DNA of 64,000 bases from a virus. The stretch spans positions 1-64,000 of the IMG/VR virus record IMGVR_UViG_3300025645_000047. One strand, 5' to 3'. Positions within the stretch are counted from its first letter, which is position 1. Every line of letters starts with the position of its first letter. Under the pieces are notes generated by a model, which was given only the letters and a program-made list of their open reading frames with translations, searched no databases and had not been told where the DNA came from. The translations under genes were made by a program, and so were the position numbers. Below, one piece after another: positions 15,957 through 25,770 of the stretch.

Positions 15957-17753
15957 ATGGCAGCACCTACATATACAACAGACTTAGCAACAATAAACCT
16001 CATGACAGGATCTCATGTAGAGCTTACGGGTGCAACGGATGGTAGGATTACTAATAACGATCCAGACAACTTTATTGCTGGTACAAATTGTGCAACGTCA
16101 CAAACACGTACTGGTGGTGATGTATCAATAGGACATCCATCAAATACAGTTACAATACCAGCAGGTTCTGCTGTTTTTTCTTGGACTTATCACGGAGCAA
16201 TGCCTACGGTAGATACGTTTGCTAATGATGGCATAAGAATATGTATAGGAAACTCATCTGCCAATTATAACCAATTTACTATTTATGGTAGAGACACTCT
16301 TCCAAAAGGAGGATGGTATAGCTCTGCAGTAGATCCAACAAGCACTCCGGATTTAACACAAGGAAGTCCAACGTCAGTTACCAGCACTTTTGGCTCAAGA
16401 ACTTTTATGACTGCAGCAGTAAGTAAGGGTAATCCATTTGCTATTGATTATTCAAGATACGGAAGATCCTTAATAGTAGATGAGGGAGAGATTGCAATTC
16501 CTGCAACTTTTTTAGGAGCAGCAACTCAAAATGATTTAGTGGCTAATAAGTGGGGTTTGTTTGAAGTATCTGCAGGTGGTTTTTCACATAAAGGTTTGTT
16601 TCAAATTGGAACAGTTGCATCAGCAGCTTTCTTTGAGGATAGTAATAAAAATATAGTTTTAGAAGATAATATTCATTGTGCTGCAGGATTTACAGAATAT
16701 GAAGTAATAAATACAGGAACAAAAGTTATATGGACAGGTATTCAGATATCTGCATTAGGAACTACTACTAGAGGTTTATTTACAGTAACAGATAATGCAG
16801 TAGTAGAAATAACTGACTGTACTTTTAACGACATGTCAGATTTTAGTTTTCTTTCTAACACAGCAGTTGTAGGAACTGTTTTTAGAAGATGTAATTTAGT
16901 AACCCAGGGAGGTTCATCTATAACTAGCTCTACTTTCTCAAATAGTACAGCTGCAACTTCTTTATTGGCTAGTGACATGACGTTAGTTACAGGAAATAGT
17001 TTTGTCTCTGATGGATCTAATCATGCTGTAGAAATAACTTCTATTGGAGGAGGGTCTATAGATTGGGATAATCAATTGTCTGGATATGTAGCTGGAGTAG
17101 CAGCATCACCAGTTACTGCAACCTCAACAGGAAATGAAGCGATATATGTCAATGTAGCTTCCGGAACACTTACTATAAATGTTGCAGCAGGTGCATCAGT
17201 GCCATCTATAAGATCCGCAGGAGCAATAGTAAATGTTGTAGCAGGAGCTGTAACATACAAAATAACAGTACAAGACACGGCAGGTACAGCAATACAAGAT
17301 GCGAGAGTATTTTTTCCAGTAGCAGCTGGAGGATCATTATTTTTTCAAGCATCTGTAACAATTGCAAGAATTGGAACTGTAGCAACAGTAACTCACACTG
17401 CTCATGGATTAGCAAATGGAGATAAAGTAGTAATAAGAGGAGTTGATCAAAGTGAATATTATGGAATACATACAGTTTCAAATGTTACGACAAACACTTA
17501 TGATTATACAGTAGCTGGTTCTCCTACTACTCCTGCAACAGGAACTATAACGTCAACTTATGTTCTTATTAGTGCACTAACAGATGTGTTAGGTGTAGTT
17601 CAAGGGTCTAAGACATTTGCAACAAATCAACCAATTGGAGGGAATGTTAGAAAGTCTTCTGCTTCTCCTTACTACAAGACGGGAGCAATTGTTGGAAGTA
17701 TAAACAAAGACACTGGACTAGATTTAACTATCACTTTATTAAGTGACGAATAA
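15957..17753 (+). CDS. beta-helix type fibre protein
   Basis: This is a 598-residue, beta-rich protein with many Thr, Gly, Val and Ala and no long helices. The middle (about 220-400) has short alternating hydrophobic repeats consistent with a parallel beta-helix. Near 460-520 a segment ATVTHTAHGLANGDKVVIRG is seen, a module common in marine phage tail proteins. It is the second gene of the three-gene marine cassette. It is likely to be surface exposed, with a role in binding or depolymerisation; no catalytic residues can be assigned. Confidence 0.55.
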   Translation: MAAPTYTTDLATINLMTGSHVELTGATDGRITNNDPDNFIAGTNCATSQTRTGGDVSIGHPSNTVTIPAGSAVFSWTYHGAMPTVDTFANDGIRICIGNSSANYNQFTIYGRDTLPKGGWYSSAVDPTSTPDLTQGSPTSVTSTFGSRTFMTAAVSKGNPFAIDYSRYGRSLIVDEGEIAIPATFLGAATQNDLVANKWGLFEVSAGGFSHKGLFQIGTVASAAFFEDSNKNIVLEDNIHCAAGFTEYEVINTGTKVIWTGIQISALGTTTRGLFTVTDNAVVEITDCTFNDMSDFSFLSNTAVVGTVFRRCNLVTQGGSSITSSTFSNSTAATSLLASDMTLVTGNSFVSDGSNHAVEITSIGGGSIDWDNQLSGYVAGVAASPVTATSTGNEAIYVNVASGTLTINVAAGASVPSIRSAGAIVNVVAGAVTYKITVQDTAGTAIQDARVFFPVAAGGSLFFQASVTIARIGTVATVTHTAHGLANGDKVVIRGVDQSEYYGIHTVSNVTTNTYDYTVAGSPTTPATGTITSTYVLISALTDVLGVVQGSKTFATNQPIGGNVRKSSASPYYKTGAIVGSINKDTGLDLTITLLSDE

Positions 17754-17764
17754 ACAAAAAAACA

Positions 17765-19636
17765 ATGGCTGTAACAATAGACTGGGCTACTAGAATAATA
17801 AGTGTGTCTAAAGACTTTACTGACTTAGTTCAAACAACACCTCAAGAAATAAGGCAATTAAGTTTGAACACTTTTAGATTGGCTTTAAAAGACTTGGAGG
17901 ATGATGCTGAGGGTATGACTTTTTTAGATACTCATACGCACAACACTGAAGTTTTACTAGGAGGTATTGTGTATGCAAGAGTAGTTGAGATAATAAATGA
18001 TTACACTATTACATTTGAAGATGGACAATATGCTGTCAATTTATTTGGAGCAAACAGTAATGTTGGTGATAAAGTAAATGTAAATCAAGTATCTGTAAGA
18101 ACAGCAAATTCAGCAGGACTGATATCTAACCAAGCAATTGAATATTCTTCTTTTGGTAATGCTGTTCATATAAATGAAAACAGTGGAGTAACAGGAACTG
18201 AATTTCCAAAAGGAACACCTCAATCTCCTGTAAACAACATGGCCGATGCTAAACTGATTGCAGACCTTAGAGGATTTAATACTATTAGAGTTAGTGGTAA
18301 CTTTACGTTTGGATTAGGAGATGACTTAGAGAACTTTTTAATCTTTGGCCAGAATCCAAATAAAAGTTTATTGACATTTCAATCAGGTGCATTAACTCAA
18401 GATGTAGATTTACATAACGCAACAGTACAAGGAGACTTTGATAACCAAGCAACTTTTGTAGACTGCAGATTATTAGATATAAATTTTGTACAAGGATTTG
18501 CAGACAGGTGTGTACTGGCAGGAACATTTGTTTTATCTGGATCTGGTGAAACTGGTTTCTACGATTGTTTTGATGGATATGCTCAAGAATCAATTTTACC
18601 AATAATAGATTGTGGAGGATCAGGAAGAAATGTTTCAATAAGAAATTACCAAGGAGATTTAAAGCTTGTAAATAAAACAGGACCAGAATTTGTAGAAATT
18701 AATGGTAATTCTGGAGGAACTATTATTTTAGATAGTACTATTTCAAATGGAACAGTAAGGCTTACTGGTCTCTTAAAAGTAGATGACAGCTCAGTAGCTC
18801 CAGCAATAATTGATATATCAGAAGTTAGTTTTCCAGATTTAGCACAGTACTCAGCATTTGAAGAAAATAGTGTTTGGTTAGACGAAAGTTCTGGCTTCTC
18901 AGGAACAAAGTTTCCAACAGGAACTGCTAGACAGCCTGTTAACAATGATGCAGATGCTCAAGTAATAGCAGAAGATTTTGCTCATTTTAATATACACATA
19001 GACGCTGCAGCTACAATAAATGCAAATCATTCAAACATAACATTTATAGGTAGGTCTGCTAGAAATACTCAATTAACTATAGCTGGGACTTCATCTTTAT
19101 CTGGTTGTGAGTTCAAGACAATGCTATTAACGGGTGACTTAAATGGAAATGGATCTGCATATTATACAACGGTAGCAATGAAAAATTTAATCGGTGTTTA
19201 TGGACACGCTGAAGGTTGTGTGTTTAGAGAAGGTACTATTACTTTGGCACCTAACGCTATATTAATGGCTAACAGATGTGCCTCTGTAGCTGCACAAGAT
19301 CCTGGAGGAGATGTACCTATAATAGACTGCAATGGATCTGGAAGAATAGCAATGAGAGAATTTAGCGGAGAAGTTATCATAAAAAATAAAACATCTGGAG
19401 CCAATTGTTCTTTAGGATTGTCTGGAGCTGAAGTAACTTTAGACTCAACAATTACATCTGGAACTTGGAGAGTGTTTGGAGTAGGAACGCTAACAGACAA
19501 CAGCATAGGATCAGCAGTAGTTGATAGCAGTGGTTTAGTTTCTAAAGAATGGACTCAAACAGAAATAGATGAATCATTAGCTTACAGTAAAAAAGCAAGT
19601 GATAATGCGGAGCAAGTTAATTTAAAAATAACTTAA
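17765..19636 (+). CDS. beta-helix fibre protein with internal duplication
   Basis: The 623-residue protein has an N-terminal domain (1-130) with DTHTHNTEVLLGGIVYARVVEIIN, a pattern I associate with marine phage baseplate or fibre proteins. Then come two copies of a roughly 220-residue beta-helix unit. They begin with NSGVTGTEFPKGTPQSPVNN (about 139-158) and SSGFSGTKFPTGTARQPVNN (about 376-395), and each ends with an IIDCGGSGR or IIDCNGSGR block. The C-terminal tail is helical. It starts 11 bases after the preceding gene. Likely a receptor or glycan binding fibre; the internal duplication is plain from the sequence. Confidence 0.6.
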   Translation: MAVTIDWATRIISVSKDFTDLVQTTPQEIRQLSLNTFRLALKDLEDDAEGMTFLDTHTHNTEVLLGGIVYARVVEIINDYTITFEDGQYAVNLFGANSNVGDKVNVNQVSVRTANSAGLISNQAIEYSSFGNAVHINENSGVTGTEFPKGTPQSPVNNMADAKLIADLRGFNTIRVSGNFTFGLGDDLENFLIFGQNPNKSLLTFQSGALTQDVDLHNATVQGDFDNQATFVDCRLLDINFVQGFADRCVLAGTFVLSGSGETGFYDCFDGYAQESILPIIDCGGSGRNVSIRNYQGDLKLVNKTGPEFVEINGNSGGTIILDSTISNGTVRLTGLLKVDDSSVAPAIIDISEVSFPDLAQYSAFEENSVWLDESSGFSGTKFPTGTARQPVNNDADAQVIAEDFAHFNIHIDAAATINANHSNITFIGRSARNTQLTIAGTSSLSGCEFKTMLLTGDLNGNGSAYYTTVAMKNLIGVYGHAEGCVFREGTITLAPNAILMANRCASVAAQDPGGDVPIIDCNGSGRIAMREFSGEVIIKNKTSGANCSLGLSGAEVTLDSTITSGTWRVFGVGTLTDNSIGSAVVDSSGLVSKEWTQTEIDESLAYSKKASDNAEQVNLKIT

Positions 19637-19642
19637 TACATA

Positions 19643-19692
19643 CTTTAGCTATAATATAGAAGTTCCCTTTTTGAAAAAAAAGGGTATTTTTG
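19643..19692 (+). promoter_or_regulatory. composite promoter (12-mer plus -7 box), copy 3
   Basis: CTTTAGCTATAA at 19643-19654 is followed after 30 bp by TATTTTTG at 19685-19692, a perfect TAnnTTTG. The box forms the T-run of the terminator hairpin. The next ATG is at 19712. Confidence 0.6.
19665..19691 (+). terminator. rho-independent terminator, embedded in promoter
   Basis: CCCTTTTT at 19665-19672 pairs with AAAAAGGG at 19677-19684 and is followed by TATTTTT. It ends the marine fibre cassette. It lies entirely between the two elements of composite promoter copy 3. Confidence 0.7.
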
Positions 19693-19711
19693 TTTATACG
19701 ACAATTTCACA

Positions 19712-20452
19712 ATGGGCCTAATAACACTAGACATATCAGCTAAACTTAATCAGCGACCAAACTCTTCTGGGTGGGTATCTATTAATATAGACAATGGGGC
19801 TATACATACATTCACTCTTGCAAATTTTACTACAGAAACAAATCCTGCGTACGGTGACCCTGAAGGAGATCCATTAGAATCAATAAATATTCTTAGCCTA
19901 CCTTCACAAGGAGTTTTAAAACTTTCTGCAGTTGCAGTAACTGTGCCTCAGATAGTAACGTCAGCAGAATTAGTAGCTGGTGATTTAACCTATGAGTCAG
20001 ATGTTTTAGATACTGATGGATACACTGACAGTTATATGTACTTTGTAGTTTCTGATACTGGATCTAGTTTGTTTACACTTAAGTCAAACCCTGTTTCACT
20101 TAGAGTAGCAACATCTATAAACCTTGCACCAAATCAAGTTGGAAATACAGAAATAACAATTCCTCATGGATCAACAACAGTTATAACTACAGCAATGCTT
20201 ACTACGGGGTTAAACCCACCATACGAGGATCCAGAAGGAGATGCAGCGTCTATGTTATTAATTGAGAGTTTGCCTATATACGGTGTTCTTCTTCTTAATG
20301 GTATTAGAGTTTATGTTGATCAAGAGATATCATTTACTGATATAACTTCAGGATTATTTACTTATGTAAATAGCAACTTAGAAGAAAAAGGAATAAAAGA
20401 AGAATTTAATTTTAAAATCTCTGACGCTGGTTCAGGGGAATACAGAGGATAA
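19712..20452 (+). CDS. tandem cadherin-like repeat surface protein
   Basis: The 246-residue protein has two repeats of about 110 residues. Each carries a TFTLANFT or STTVIT type strand, then an AYGDPEGDPLESI or PYEDPEGDAASML motif, a LPSQGVL or LPIYGVL turn and a VxVPQIVTSAEL-type strand. This DPEGD(P)L plus GVL layout is typical of cadherin-like extracellular repeats. A paralog lies at 34706. The protein overlaps the next gene by one base (TAATG). Likely a virion-surface decoration that binds the host or other molecules. Confidence 0.6.
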   Translation: MGLITLDISAKLNQRPNSSGWVSINIDNGAIHTFTLANFTTETNPAYGDPEGDPLESINILSLPSQGVLKLSAVAVTVPQIVTSAELVAGDLTYESDVLDTDGYTDSYMYFVVSDTGSSLFTLKSNPVSLRVATSINLAPNQVGNTEITIPHGSTTVITTAMLTTGLNPPYEDPEGDAASMLLIESLPIYGVLLLNGIRVYVDQEISFTDITSGLFTYVNSNLEEKGIKEEFNFKISDAGSGEYRG

Positions 20453-21171
20453 TGGCAAATTTTATATTTAATATAGAAGAATCATCGTTTAAAGTAAAAC
20501 AACTAGCTAGTGTAGTTACTGAGTGTGCAACAATATTTTCATTTCAACTTACTGCAACTGTAGGAAACAGTGTAAGAATAAGTTTAGACAATGCAGTTCA
20601 GACTACCCTAAATTATGACAATGCATTTTTTACTATACTAGGAGTAGACACGCCTTGGGATGGTGCTGATAAAGTATTTACGTATAGTACTCCTATATCC
20701 TTCTCCTACTCAATTTCCAATTCAGGAACTCCTGGGTTGTTTAAAAAAGTAAAAGCTGAAGCATGGGATGATACTACTGTTGATCCTTTTAACTATTGGA
20801 ATCAAATTACAGAAAGATCCAACGATAATTTACCCTGTGACAATCCAACTGGAGTAGGTGCTACTTATGATGAATTAATAGACACTCCAACAAACAAAAC
20901 TGGAAGTGCACTAAAACTAGTTAGAGTTAATGCCGCTGAAGATGCACATGAATATGTAGATGCAGGATTACTTGGTGTTGACCTCAATTACACGCACGTG
21001 CAAGCAAGTAGTGCTTCTTGGGTAATAGCACATAACTTAGGAAAGATACCTTCTGTAACAGTACAGGATGGGGCAGGCAATAGAGTTCATGGAGATGTAG
21101 CCTACACAGATTTAAACAATTTAACAATAACATTTAACATAGCATTTGCTGGAACGGCTTATCTTAATTAA
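20452..21171 (+). CDS. fibre protein with C-terminal HNLGK beta domain
   Basis: The 239-residue protein has an N-terminal beta domain (1-130), a linker with TYDELIDTPTNKTGSALKLV, and a C-terminal domain of about 60 residues. That domain, with WVIAHNLGKIPSVTVQD and ITFNIAFAGTAYLN, is also found at the end of the protein at 21357. It is typical of phage fibre tips and collar proteins. The gene is coupled to its neighbours by TAATG junctions on both sides. The N-terminal part corresponds in position to the gene at 35448, the partner of the other cadherin-like gene. Confidence 0.6.
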   Translation: MANFIFNIEESSFKVKQLASVVTECATIFSFQLTATVGNSVRISLDNAVQTTLNYDNAFFTILGVDTPWDGADKVFTYSTPISFSYSISNSGTPGLFKKVKAEAWDDTTVDPFNYWNQITERSNDNLPCDNPTGVGATYDELIDTPTNKTGSALKLVRVNAAEDAHEYVDAGLLGVDLNYTHVQASSASWVIAHNLGKIPSVTVQDGAGNRVHGDVAYTDLNNLTITFNIAFAGTAYLN

Positions 21172-21356
21172 TGGAGAAACTAGGAACAGATCTTGACCTT
21201 AATGGCAACCATATAAAACAGCTAAAGGTTGAACCTTTGTTGGCACTACCAACAGGATTGGGTGCGAGTGATGCAGGTACAATAGTATTTATATCTCCTG
21301 TAGTTGCTTTTTATGGATGGGACGGAACGATGTGGACTAAACTAACAAATGAATAG
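21171..21356 (+). CDS. short fibre N-terminal module
   Basis: This is a 61-residue protein, with LDLNGNHIKQLKVEP near the start and a TIVFISPVVAFYGWDGTMW end. This matches the N-terminal anchoring segments of Bacteroidota phage fibre proteins (compare the start of the protein at 21782) but carries no fibre body. It sits in a run of overlapping small fibre genes. It could be a free-standing anchor or a remnant. It starts at the stop of the previous gene and abuts the next one. Confidence 0.5.
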   Translation: MEKLGTDLDLNGNHIKQLKVEPLLALPTGLGASDAGTIVFISPVVAFYGWDGTMWTKLTNE

Positions 21357-21761
21357 ATGAGCGAAATATTTAACAAAGACGTAAGTATATTAGGAGATAC
21401 TACTACTTCAGGAAAGCTTGGAGTTGGTGTTCCTAACCCTGTTGAAAAGGTAGAAGTAGATGGTAAAGTAAAGTCTGATGCTTTTATAACAGGCGGAGGT
21501 ACTAGTACTGATTTTGTGAAAGGTGATGGAACACTGGATACAAATACTTATCTAGTACAAGCAGATGTAGATACTTACATACATGATCAAGGCTTACCAA
21601 ATTCAGTCTGGACAATAACACATAATCTTGACAACTATCCAAGCGTTACGGTTGTGGATACAGCTAACACGGTAGTAATAGGTCAAGTAGATTACGTATC
21701 ATTAAATTCTATAACAATAACATTTAGTAGTGGCTTTTCTGGTAAAGCCTACTTAAATTAA
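21357..21761 (+). CDS. short fibre with HNLDN C-terminal beta domain
   Basis: The 134-residue protein has an N-terminal segment with repeats typical of fibre shafts (GDTTTSGKLGVGVPNPVEKVEVDG and TDFVKGDGTLD, in two pieces). The C-terminal domain (about 75-134), TITHNLDNYPSVTVVD to FSSGFSGKAYLN, is paralogous to the end of the protein at 20452. It starts directly after the previous TAG. Possibly a separately encoded fibre tip. Confidence 0.55.
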   Translation: MSEIFNKDVSILGDTTTSGKLGVGVPNPVEKVEVDGKVKSDAFITGGGTSTDFVKGDGTLDTNTYLVQADVDTYIHDQGLPNSVWTITHNLDNYPSVTVVDTANTVVIGQVDYVSLNSITITFSSGFSGKAYLN

Positions 21762-21781
21762 TAATAAATAAATAATAAAAA

Positions 21782-24121
21782 ATGGCAGATATTAAATTTT
21801 TAGTAGATTTAGATTTATCAAAAAATCAACTACTTAATGCAGTAGTTCAAAACTTAGCTACGGCCCCTTCAACACCTGCAGATGGTCAGATATACTGGGA
21901 TACAGATGACAATACGCTTTATGTGTATAATGCAGATGGTCCAGCTTGGATTGATTTAGGAGAAAGCGGTATTACAAATCTTGGCTACACAGCAGGAGTA
22001 TCTAATGGAACTGTAACATCAAGTTCAGGAACTAACGCAACTATTCCTTTAGCAGATGGTACTAATGCAGGTCTTCTTACTGCAGCTGAAAAAACTGTCA
22101 TAGGAAACACAACAAACATAAACAGCGGAGATAACGCAACTAACTCACAGTATAGTGGATTAGTTTCTAACGTAAGCACAAACTTATCTGAAGGTACAAC
22201 CACCTTAACAACTGTTGATGTAAATTCTTCAGACGGAACAAACGCAACTTTGGCATCAGCATCTACTTCAAGAGCAGGTGTAATGAGCAAAGCTAAATTT
22301 GACGAAGTAGTAGCCAACAACGCTAAAGTTTCTGACATTAATCACAATGTAACTACAAACCTTAGTGAAGGTACAACTACAACTACTACTGTAGTAGTAG
22401 AGTCTTCAGATGGTACTGACGCTACATTAGCACAAGCATCTTCAAGTAGAGCTGGTTTATTAAGCTCAGCAAAGTTTGACGAAATAGTTGCCAACTCATT
22501 AAAAGTAAGTGACATTCCTGATAACGTCACTACTAACTTATCTGTTACCACAACTTCAACAACAAATACTGTTGTATCTAGTGATGGTACAAATGCAACT
22601 CTTCCAGCAGCAACTACTACAGTAGCCGGTGTAATGACAGGTGCAGACAAGTTAAAGCTAAATCTCATTGAACCTTTAGCAGATGTAACGGATGCAACAA
22701 ATGTAAATGCAGCAGGAGCTGTAATGAATTCAGATTCAACAACCGCATCAATGAGCTTTGTAATTGACGAAGATGCTATGACATCTGACTCAGCAACTAA
22801 AGTTCCAACACAACAAAGTGTTAAGGCTTATGTAGACACTGAGGTTGGAGCAGTAGTTCCTAACTCACCTACAGCATTAAGTACAGGTACCGTTACCAAC
22901 ACAACTTACGGTATTACTTCTGACGGATCTGCCAATGATGTTATAATAGCAGCAGCAACTATATCTGCATCTGGTGTAATGACTGGAACTGACAAAACTA
23001 AGCTTAATACAATAGAGACAGGAGCAAACGTTACTGACGCTACCAATGTTAATGCTGCCGGAGCAGTTATGAATAGTGATACTAGTACAGCGGCTATGTC
23101 ATTTGTTATTGATGAAGATGCCATGGGAAGTAACTCTTCTACTAAGGTTCCTACTCAACAATCTGTTAAAGCTTATGTAGATGCAAACTTAGCAGCTAAT
23201 GATGCAATGATATTTAAAGGTACAATCGGTACAGGTGGTACTTTAACACTAGCAGCATTTAATGCTCTAGTTGTTTATGATGCAGGTTGGTCTTACAAAG
23301 TTATTACAGCAGGAACTTACAAAGGAGTTGTTTCTGAGATTGGAGATATGTTTATAGCTACAGTTGATAGAGCTTCTGGTGGAATTAATGCAGACTGGAC
23401 AGTAGTTCAAGCTAATCTTGACGGAGCAGTAATTGGGCCAGCTTCAGCAGGGTCTGGAAATGTGGCTACATTTGACGGAACATCTGGAAAATTAATACAA
23501 GATTCAGGATTAACATTAACAGGATCAAATACAGGTGATGAGCCTAATGCTAGTACTACTGAAAGAGGTATTATTGAAATAGCAACAATTGCTGAGACTA
23601 ATACAGGAACAGATGCTACTAGAGCAGTTTCTCCTGATGGATTAGATGGATGGACAGGTTCTGCACAAGTAACCACAGTTGGAACAATAGCTGCTGGAAC
23701 TTGGCAAGGTACTGCTATAAACCAAACTTACTTAGTTGGTCAAAGTGGAACTAACACTGGTGATGAGCCACCAGCTTCAACAACTGTAGCTGGTATTTCT
23801 GAACTAGCTACAAACACAGAAGCTAATACAGGTACTGCTACTAACAGAGTTCTTACTCCAGCAAACCTTAGGAGTGTTCTTGGAACAACAGGAACTCTTT
23901 CTACTGTATTAAAATATACTGAGTTAATTGGAGATGCAGCAGCTACCACAATAGTAGTTACCCACTCAATAGGACAAAAGCATGTTCAATCAACAGTGCT
24001 TGTTGAATCTACAGGAGATGTAGTAATTTGCGAAGTAGAAAATACAAGTACAACTACAACAACTTTTAAATTCAATGTTGCTCCAACATTAAATCAGTAC
24101 AGAGTAATTATAGTAGGATAA
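21782..24121 (+). CDS. large modular tail/head fibre protein
   Basis: The 779-residue protein has an N-terminal anchor ([20 protein letters not shown] around 37-56). Four repeats of a [13 protein letters not shown]...AGVMTxAxKxKL unit follow (about 75-300, roughly 60-residue period). Then come two copies of a [17 protein letters not shown] to [12 protein letters not shown] unit (about 301-365 and 418-475), a [12 protein letters not shown] type repeat pair (about 580 and 658), and a beta tip (about 710-779). This is a classical modular trimeric fibre. The repeat content suggests it evolves by recombination. It is likely to be the major adhesion fibre of this cluster. Confidence 0.7.
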   Translation: MADIKFLVDLDLSKNQLLNAVVQNLATAPSTPADGQIYWDTDDNTLYVYNADGPAWIDLGESGITNLGYTAGVSNGTVTSSSGTNATIPLADGTNAGLLTAAEKTVIGNTTNINSGDNATNSQYSGLVSNVSTNLSEGTTTLTTVDVNSSDGTNATLASASTSRAGVMSKAKFDEVVANNAKVSDINHNVTTNLSEGTTTTTTVVVESSDGTDATLAQASSSRAGLLSSAKFDEIVANSLKVSDIPDNVTTNLSVTTTSTTNTVVSSDGTNATLPAATTTVAGVMTGADKLKLNLIEPLADVTDATNVNAAGAVMNSDSTTASMSFVIDEDAMTSDSATKVPTQQSVKAYVDTEVGAVVPNSPTALSTGTVTNTTYGITSDGSANDVIIAAATISASGVMTGTDKTKLNTIETGANVTDATNVNAAGAVMNSDTSTAAMSFVIDEDAMGSNSSTKVPTQQSVKAYVDANLAANDAMIFKGTIGTGGTLTLAAFNALVVYDAGWSYKVITAGTYKGVVSEIGDMFIATVDRASGGINADWTVVQANLDGAVIGPASAGSGNVATFDGTSGKLIQDSGLTLTGSNTGDEPNASTTERGIIEIATIAETNTGTDATRAVSPDGLDGWTGSAQVTTVGTIAAGTWQGTAINQTYLVGQSGTNTGDEPPASTTVAGISELATNTEANTGTATNRVLTPANLRSVLGTTGTLSTVLKYTELIGDAAATTIVVTHSIGQKHVQSTVLVESTGDVVICEVENTSTTTTTFKFNVAPTLNQYRVIIVG

Positions 24122-24124
24122 TAT

Positions 24125-25150
24125 ATGGCCATACAGAAAATCTTAACAGACTTGGAAGTTTCAGGTGCCGTGACAATTGACTCAGATACAGATACAATCT
24201 TGAAGCTGAACTCAACAGACAACGGTGCACTCTATGTAAATTACGCTAGAAGTGACGACAGGCATGCCTATGTTGGATTTGGTGGGGCTAGTGATAACTT
24301 TACTATAATGAGTGAAGAGGTTGGCGGTCAGTTAATACTAGGAACTGCGGCAACTACAAGAATGACTATTGATGAGACTGGAAATGTAGGTGTAGGTACA
24401 GATCCTCAATCTAAATTTCACGTCAGATCTTCAAGTTCAGGAGCTTCAACTCATGCAGGAACTTTAATTGTAGAGGCAGGTTCAGCTCCTTCTATACAGA
24501 TTCTTTCAGCAAATACACAAACACAAAGTATTAAGTTTGGAGATGCCGAAGATGGAGATGTGGGAAGAATTACATATAGTCATGCTACTAATGAAATGAC
24601 ACTAGTTACTGCAGCAGCAACTAGAATGACTATTGATAGTGTTGGCCATGTAGGTATAAATGAAACAAATCCTTCTGAAGAATTACACGTAACAGGTAGA
24701 GCTATAATAACTGATAGGTTAGGAATTGGTGGAGACTTTGTTCCACAAAAAGCTCTTCACTTAAAAAATGCTGCTCCTATATTTAGGATGGAAGATACTG
24801 ATACAGCAAGTTATGCTGAGTTTGTAAAAACTTCAAGTAGATTTACAATTAGATTAGATCCAACTGATACAGAGACAGCAAGCGAGATAACACTTGAATT
24901 AGATGGAACTGAAAGGTTTGTGGTAAAACCTGATGGTGTAGGAGTAGGAGTGACAAATCCAAAATCAGCACTAGATGTTAATGGAGGAGTTAAAGTAGCT
25001 AATGACCCGGCTACTACTGCTTTAGATACAAAAGTAGGAACTATAAGATATAGAGTTCTTAATAGCATTTCGTATATGGAAATGTGTATGCAAACAGATG
25101 GAAGTACGTATGAGTGGGTTATCATTGTTAAAAATGATTGGACTTTATAA
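24125..25150 (+). CDS. fibre protein with VGVGTDP repeats
   Basis: The 341-residue protein is built of short repeats of the type GNVGVGTDPQSKFHV, HVGINETNPSEELHV and GVGVTNPKSALDV. The start, ILTDLEVSGAVTIDSDTDTIL, is typical of phage and bacterial fibre shafts. Unlike many such proteins it lacks a C-terminal intramolecular chaperone domain. It starts four bases after the big fibre gene and is followed by a shorter fibre gene. Probably the shaft of a side fibre. Confidence 0.6.
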   Translation: MAIQKILTDLEVSGAVTIDSDTDTILKLNSTDNGALYVNYARSDDRHAYVGFGGASDNFTIMSEEVGGQLILGTAATTRMTIDETGNVGVGTDPQSKFHVRSSSSGASTHAGTLIVEAGSAPSIQILSANTQTQSIKFGDAEDGDVGRITYSHATNEMTLVTAAATRMTIDSVGHVGINETNPSEELHVTGRAIITDRLGIGGDFVPQKALHLKNAAPIFRMEDTDTASYAEFVKTSSRFTIRLDPTDTETASEITLELDGTERFVVKPDGVGVGVTNPKSALDVNGGVKVANDPATTALDTKVGTIRYRVLNSISYMEMCMQTDGSTYEWVIIVKNDWTL

Positions 25151-25159
25151 AATAAAGCT

Positions 25160-25672
25160 ATGGGAGCAAAAATATTTAATGCAGATAAATTTATTGTAGA
25201 TGGAGGAACATCTGGTCAGTTTTTAAAAGCTGATGGATCAACACAAGCAATAACACCATTAACTACTGCGGAAGAAATACAAGACATAGTTGGTGCTATG
25301 GTTAATGGAAATGTAGAAACTAACATCTCTGTAACATACAGTGATGGAGATGGTAAGTTAAATTTTGTAGGTAATCCTACAGATACATTTTTAGAAGCTG
25401 TTGGGACACCAGTTGCAAAACAATTGGGAATTTGGAGTACTGCAGGTACATTAGAAGGAGACTCAGATCTTACATATAATTCAACAACAACAACACTTAC
25501 TGTATCAGGAGAAATATCAACTTCACAATATAACTTAACAGCAATGCAAATAGTTCCTCTTGCTAGAAATGCAACAGGAGTTTTAGGGGAGATAAGAATA
25601 AATGCAACAGGTATATATGTATGCAGTGCTACAAATTCCTGGAGCAAAGTAACCTTGGCAACTTCTTGGTAG
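25160..25672 (+). CDS. short fibre tip protein
   Basis: The 170-residue protein begins with IFNADKFIVDGGTSGQFLKADG, a standard fibre repeat. It ends with a small beta domain, GEIRINATGIYVCSATNSW, that resembles fibre-end modules. It is the last gene of the fibre array and ends in TAG, just before composite promoter copy 4. Confidence 0.55.
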   Translation: MGAKIFNADKFIVDGGTSGQFLKADGSTQAITPLTTAEEIQDIVGAMVNGNVETNISVTYSDGDGKLNFVGNPTDTFLEAVGTPVAKQLGIWSTAGTLEGDSDLTYNSTTTTLTVSGEISTSQYNLTAMQIVPLARNATGVLGEIRINATGIYVCSATNSWSKVTLATSW

Positions 25673-25697
25673 TTTTTTCCTACTTTTCCAAAATCTA

Positions 25698-25747
25698 TTT
25701 TAGCTATAATAAATAAATAAAAACTAATCCATTCTTACATATATTTG
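25698..25747 (+). promoter_or_regulatory. composite promoter (12-mer plus -7 box), copy 4
   Basis: TTTTAGCTATAA at 25698-25709 is followed after 30 bp by TATATTTG at 25740-25747, a perfect -7 box. No TTG is found near 25717. It precedes the lysis genes (ATG 25771). Confidence 0.65.
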
Positions 25748-25770
25748 TATAGACGTACACACTTAATATC

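Noticed and set aside
22165-23190. Repeats in the fibre gene as CRISPR or diversity-generating repeats
   Set aside because: They are in-frame protein repeats without spacers; no Cas or reverse transcriptase gene is seen.
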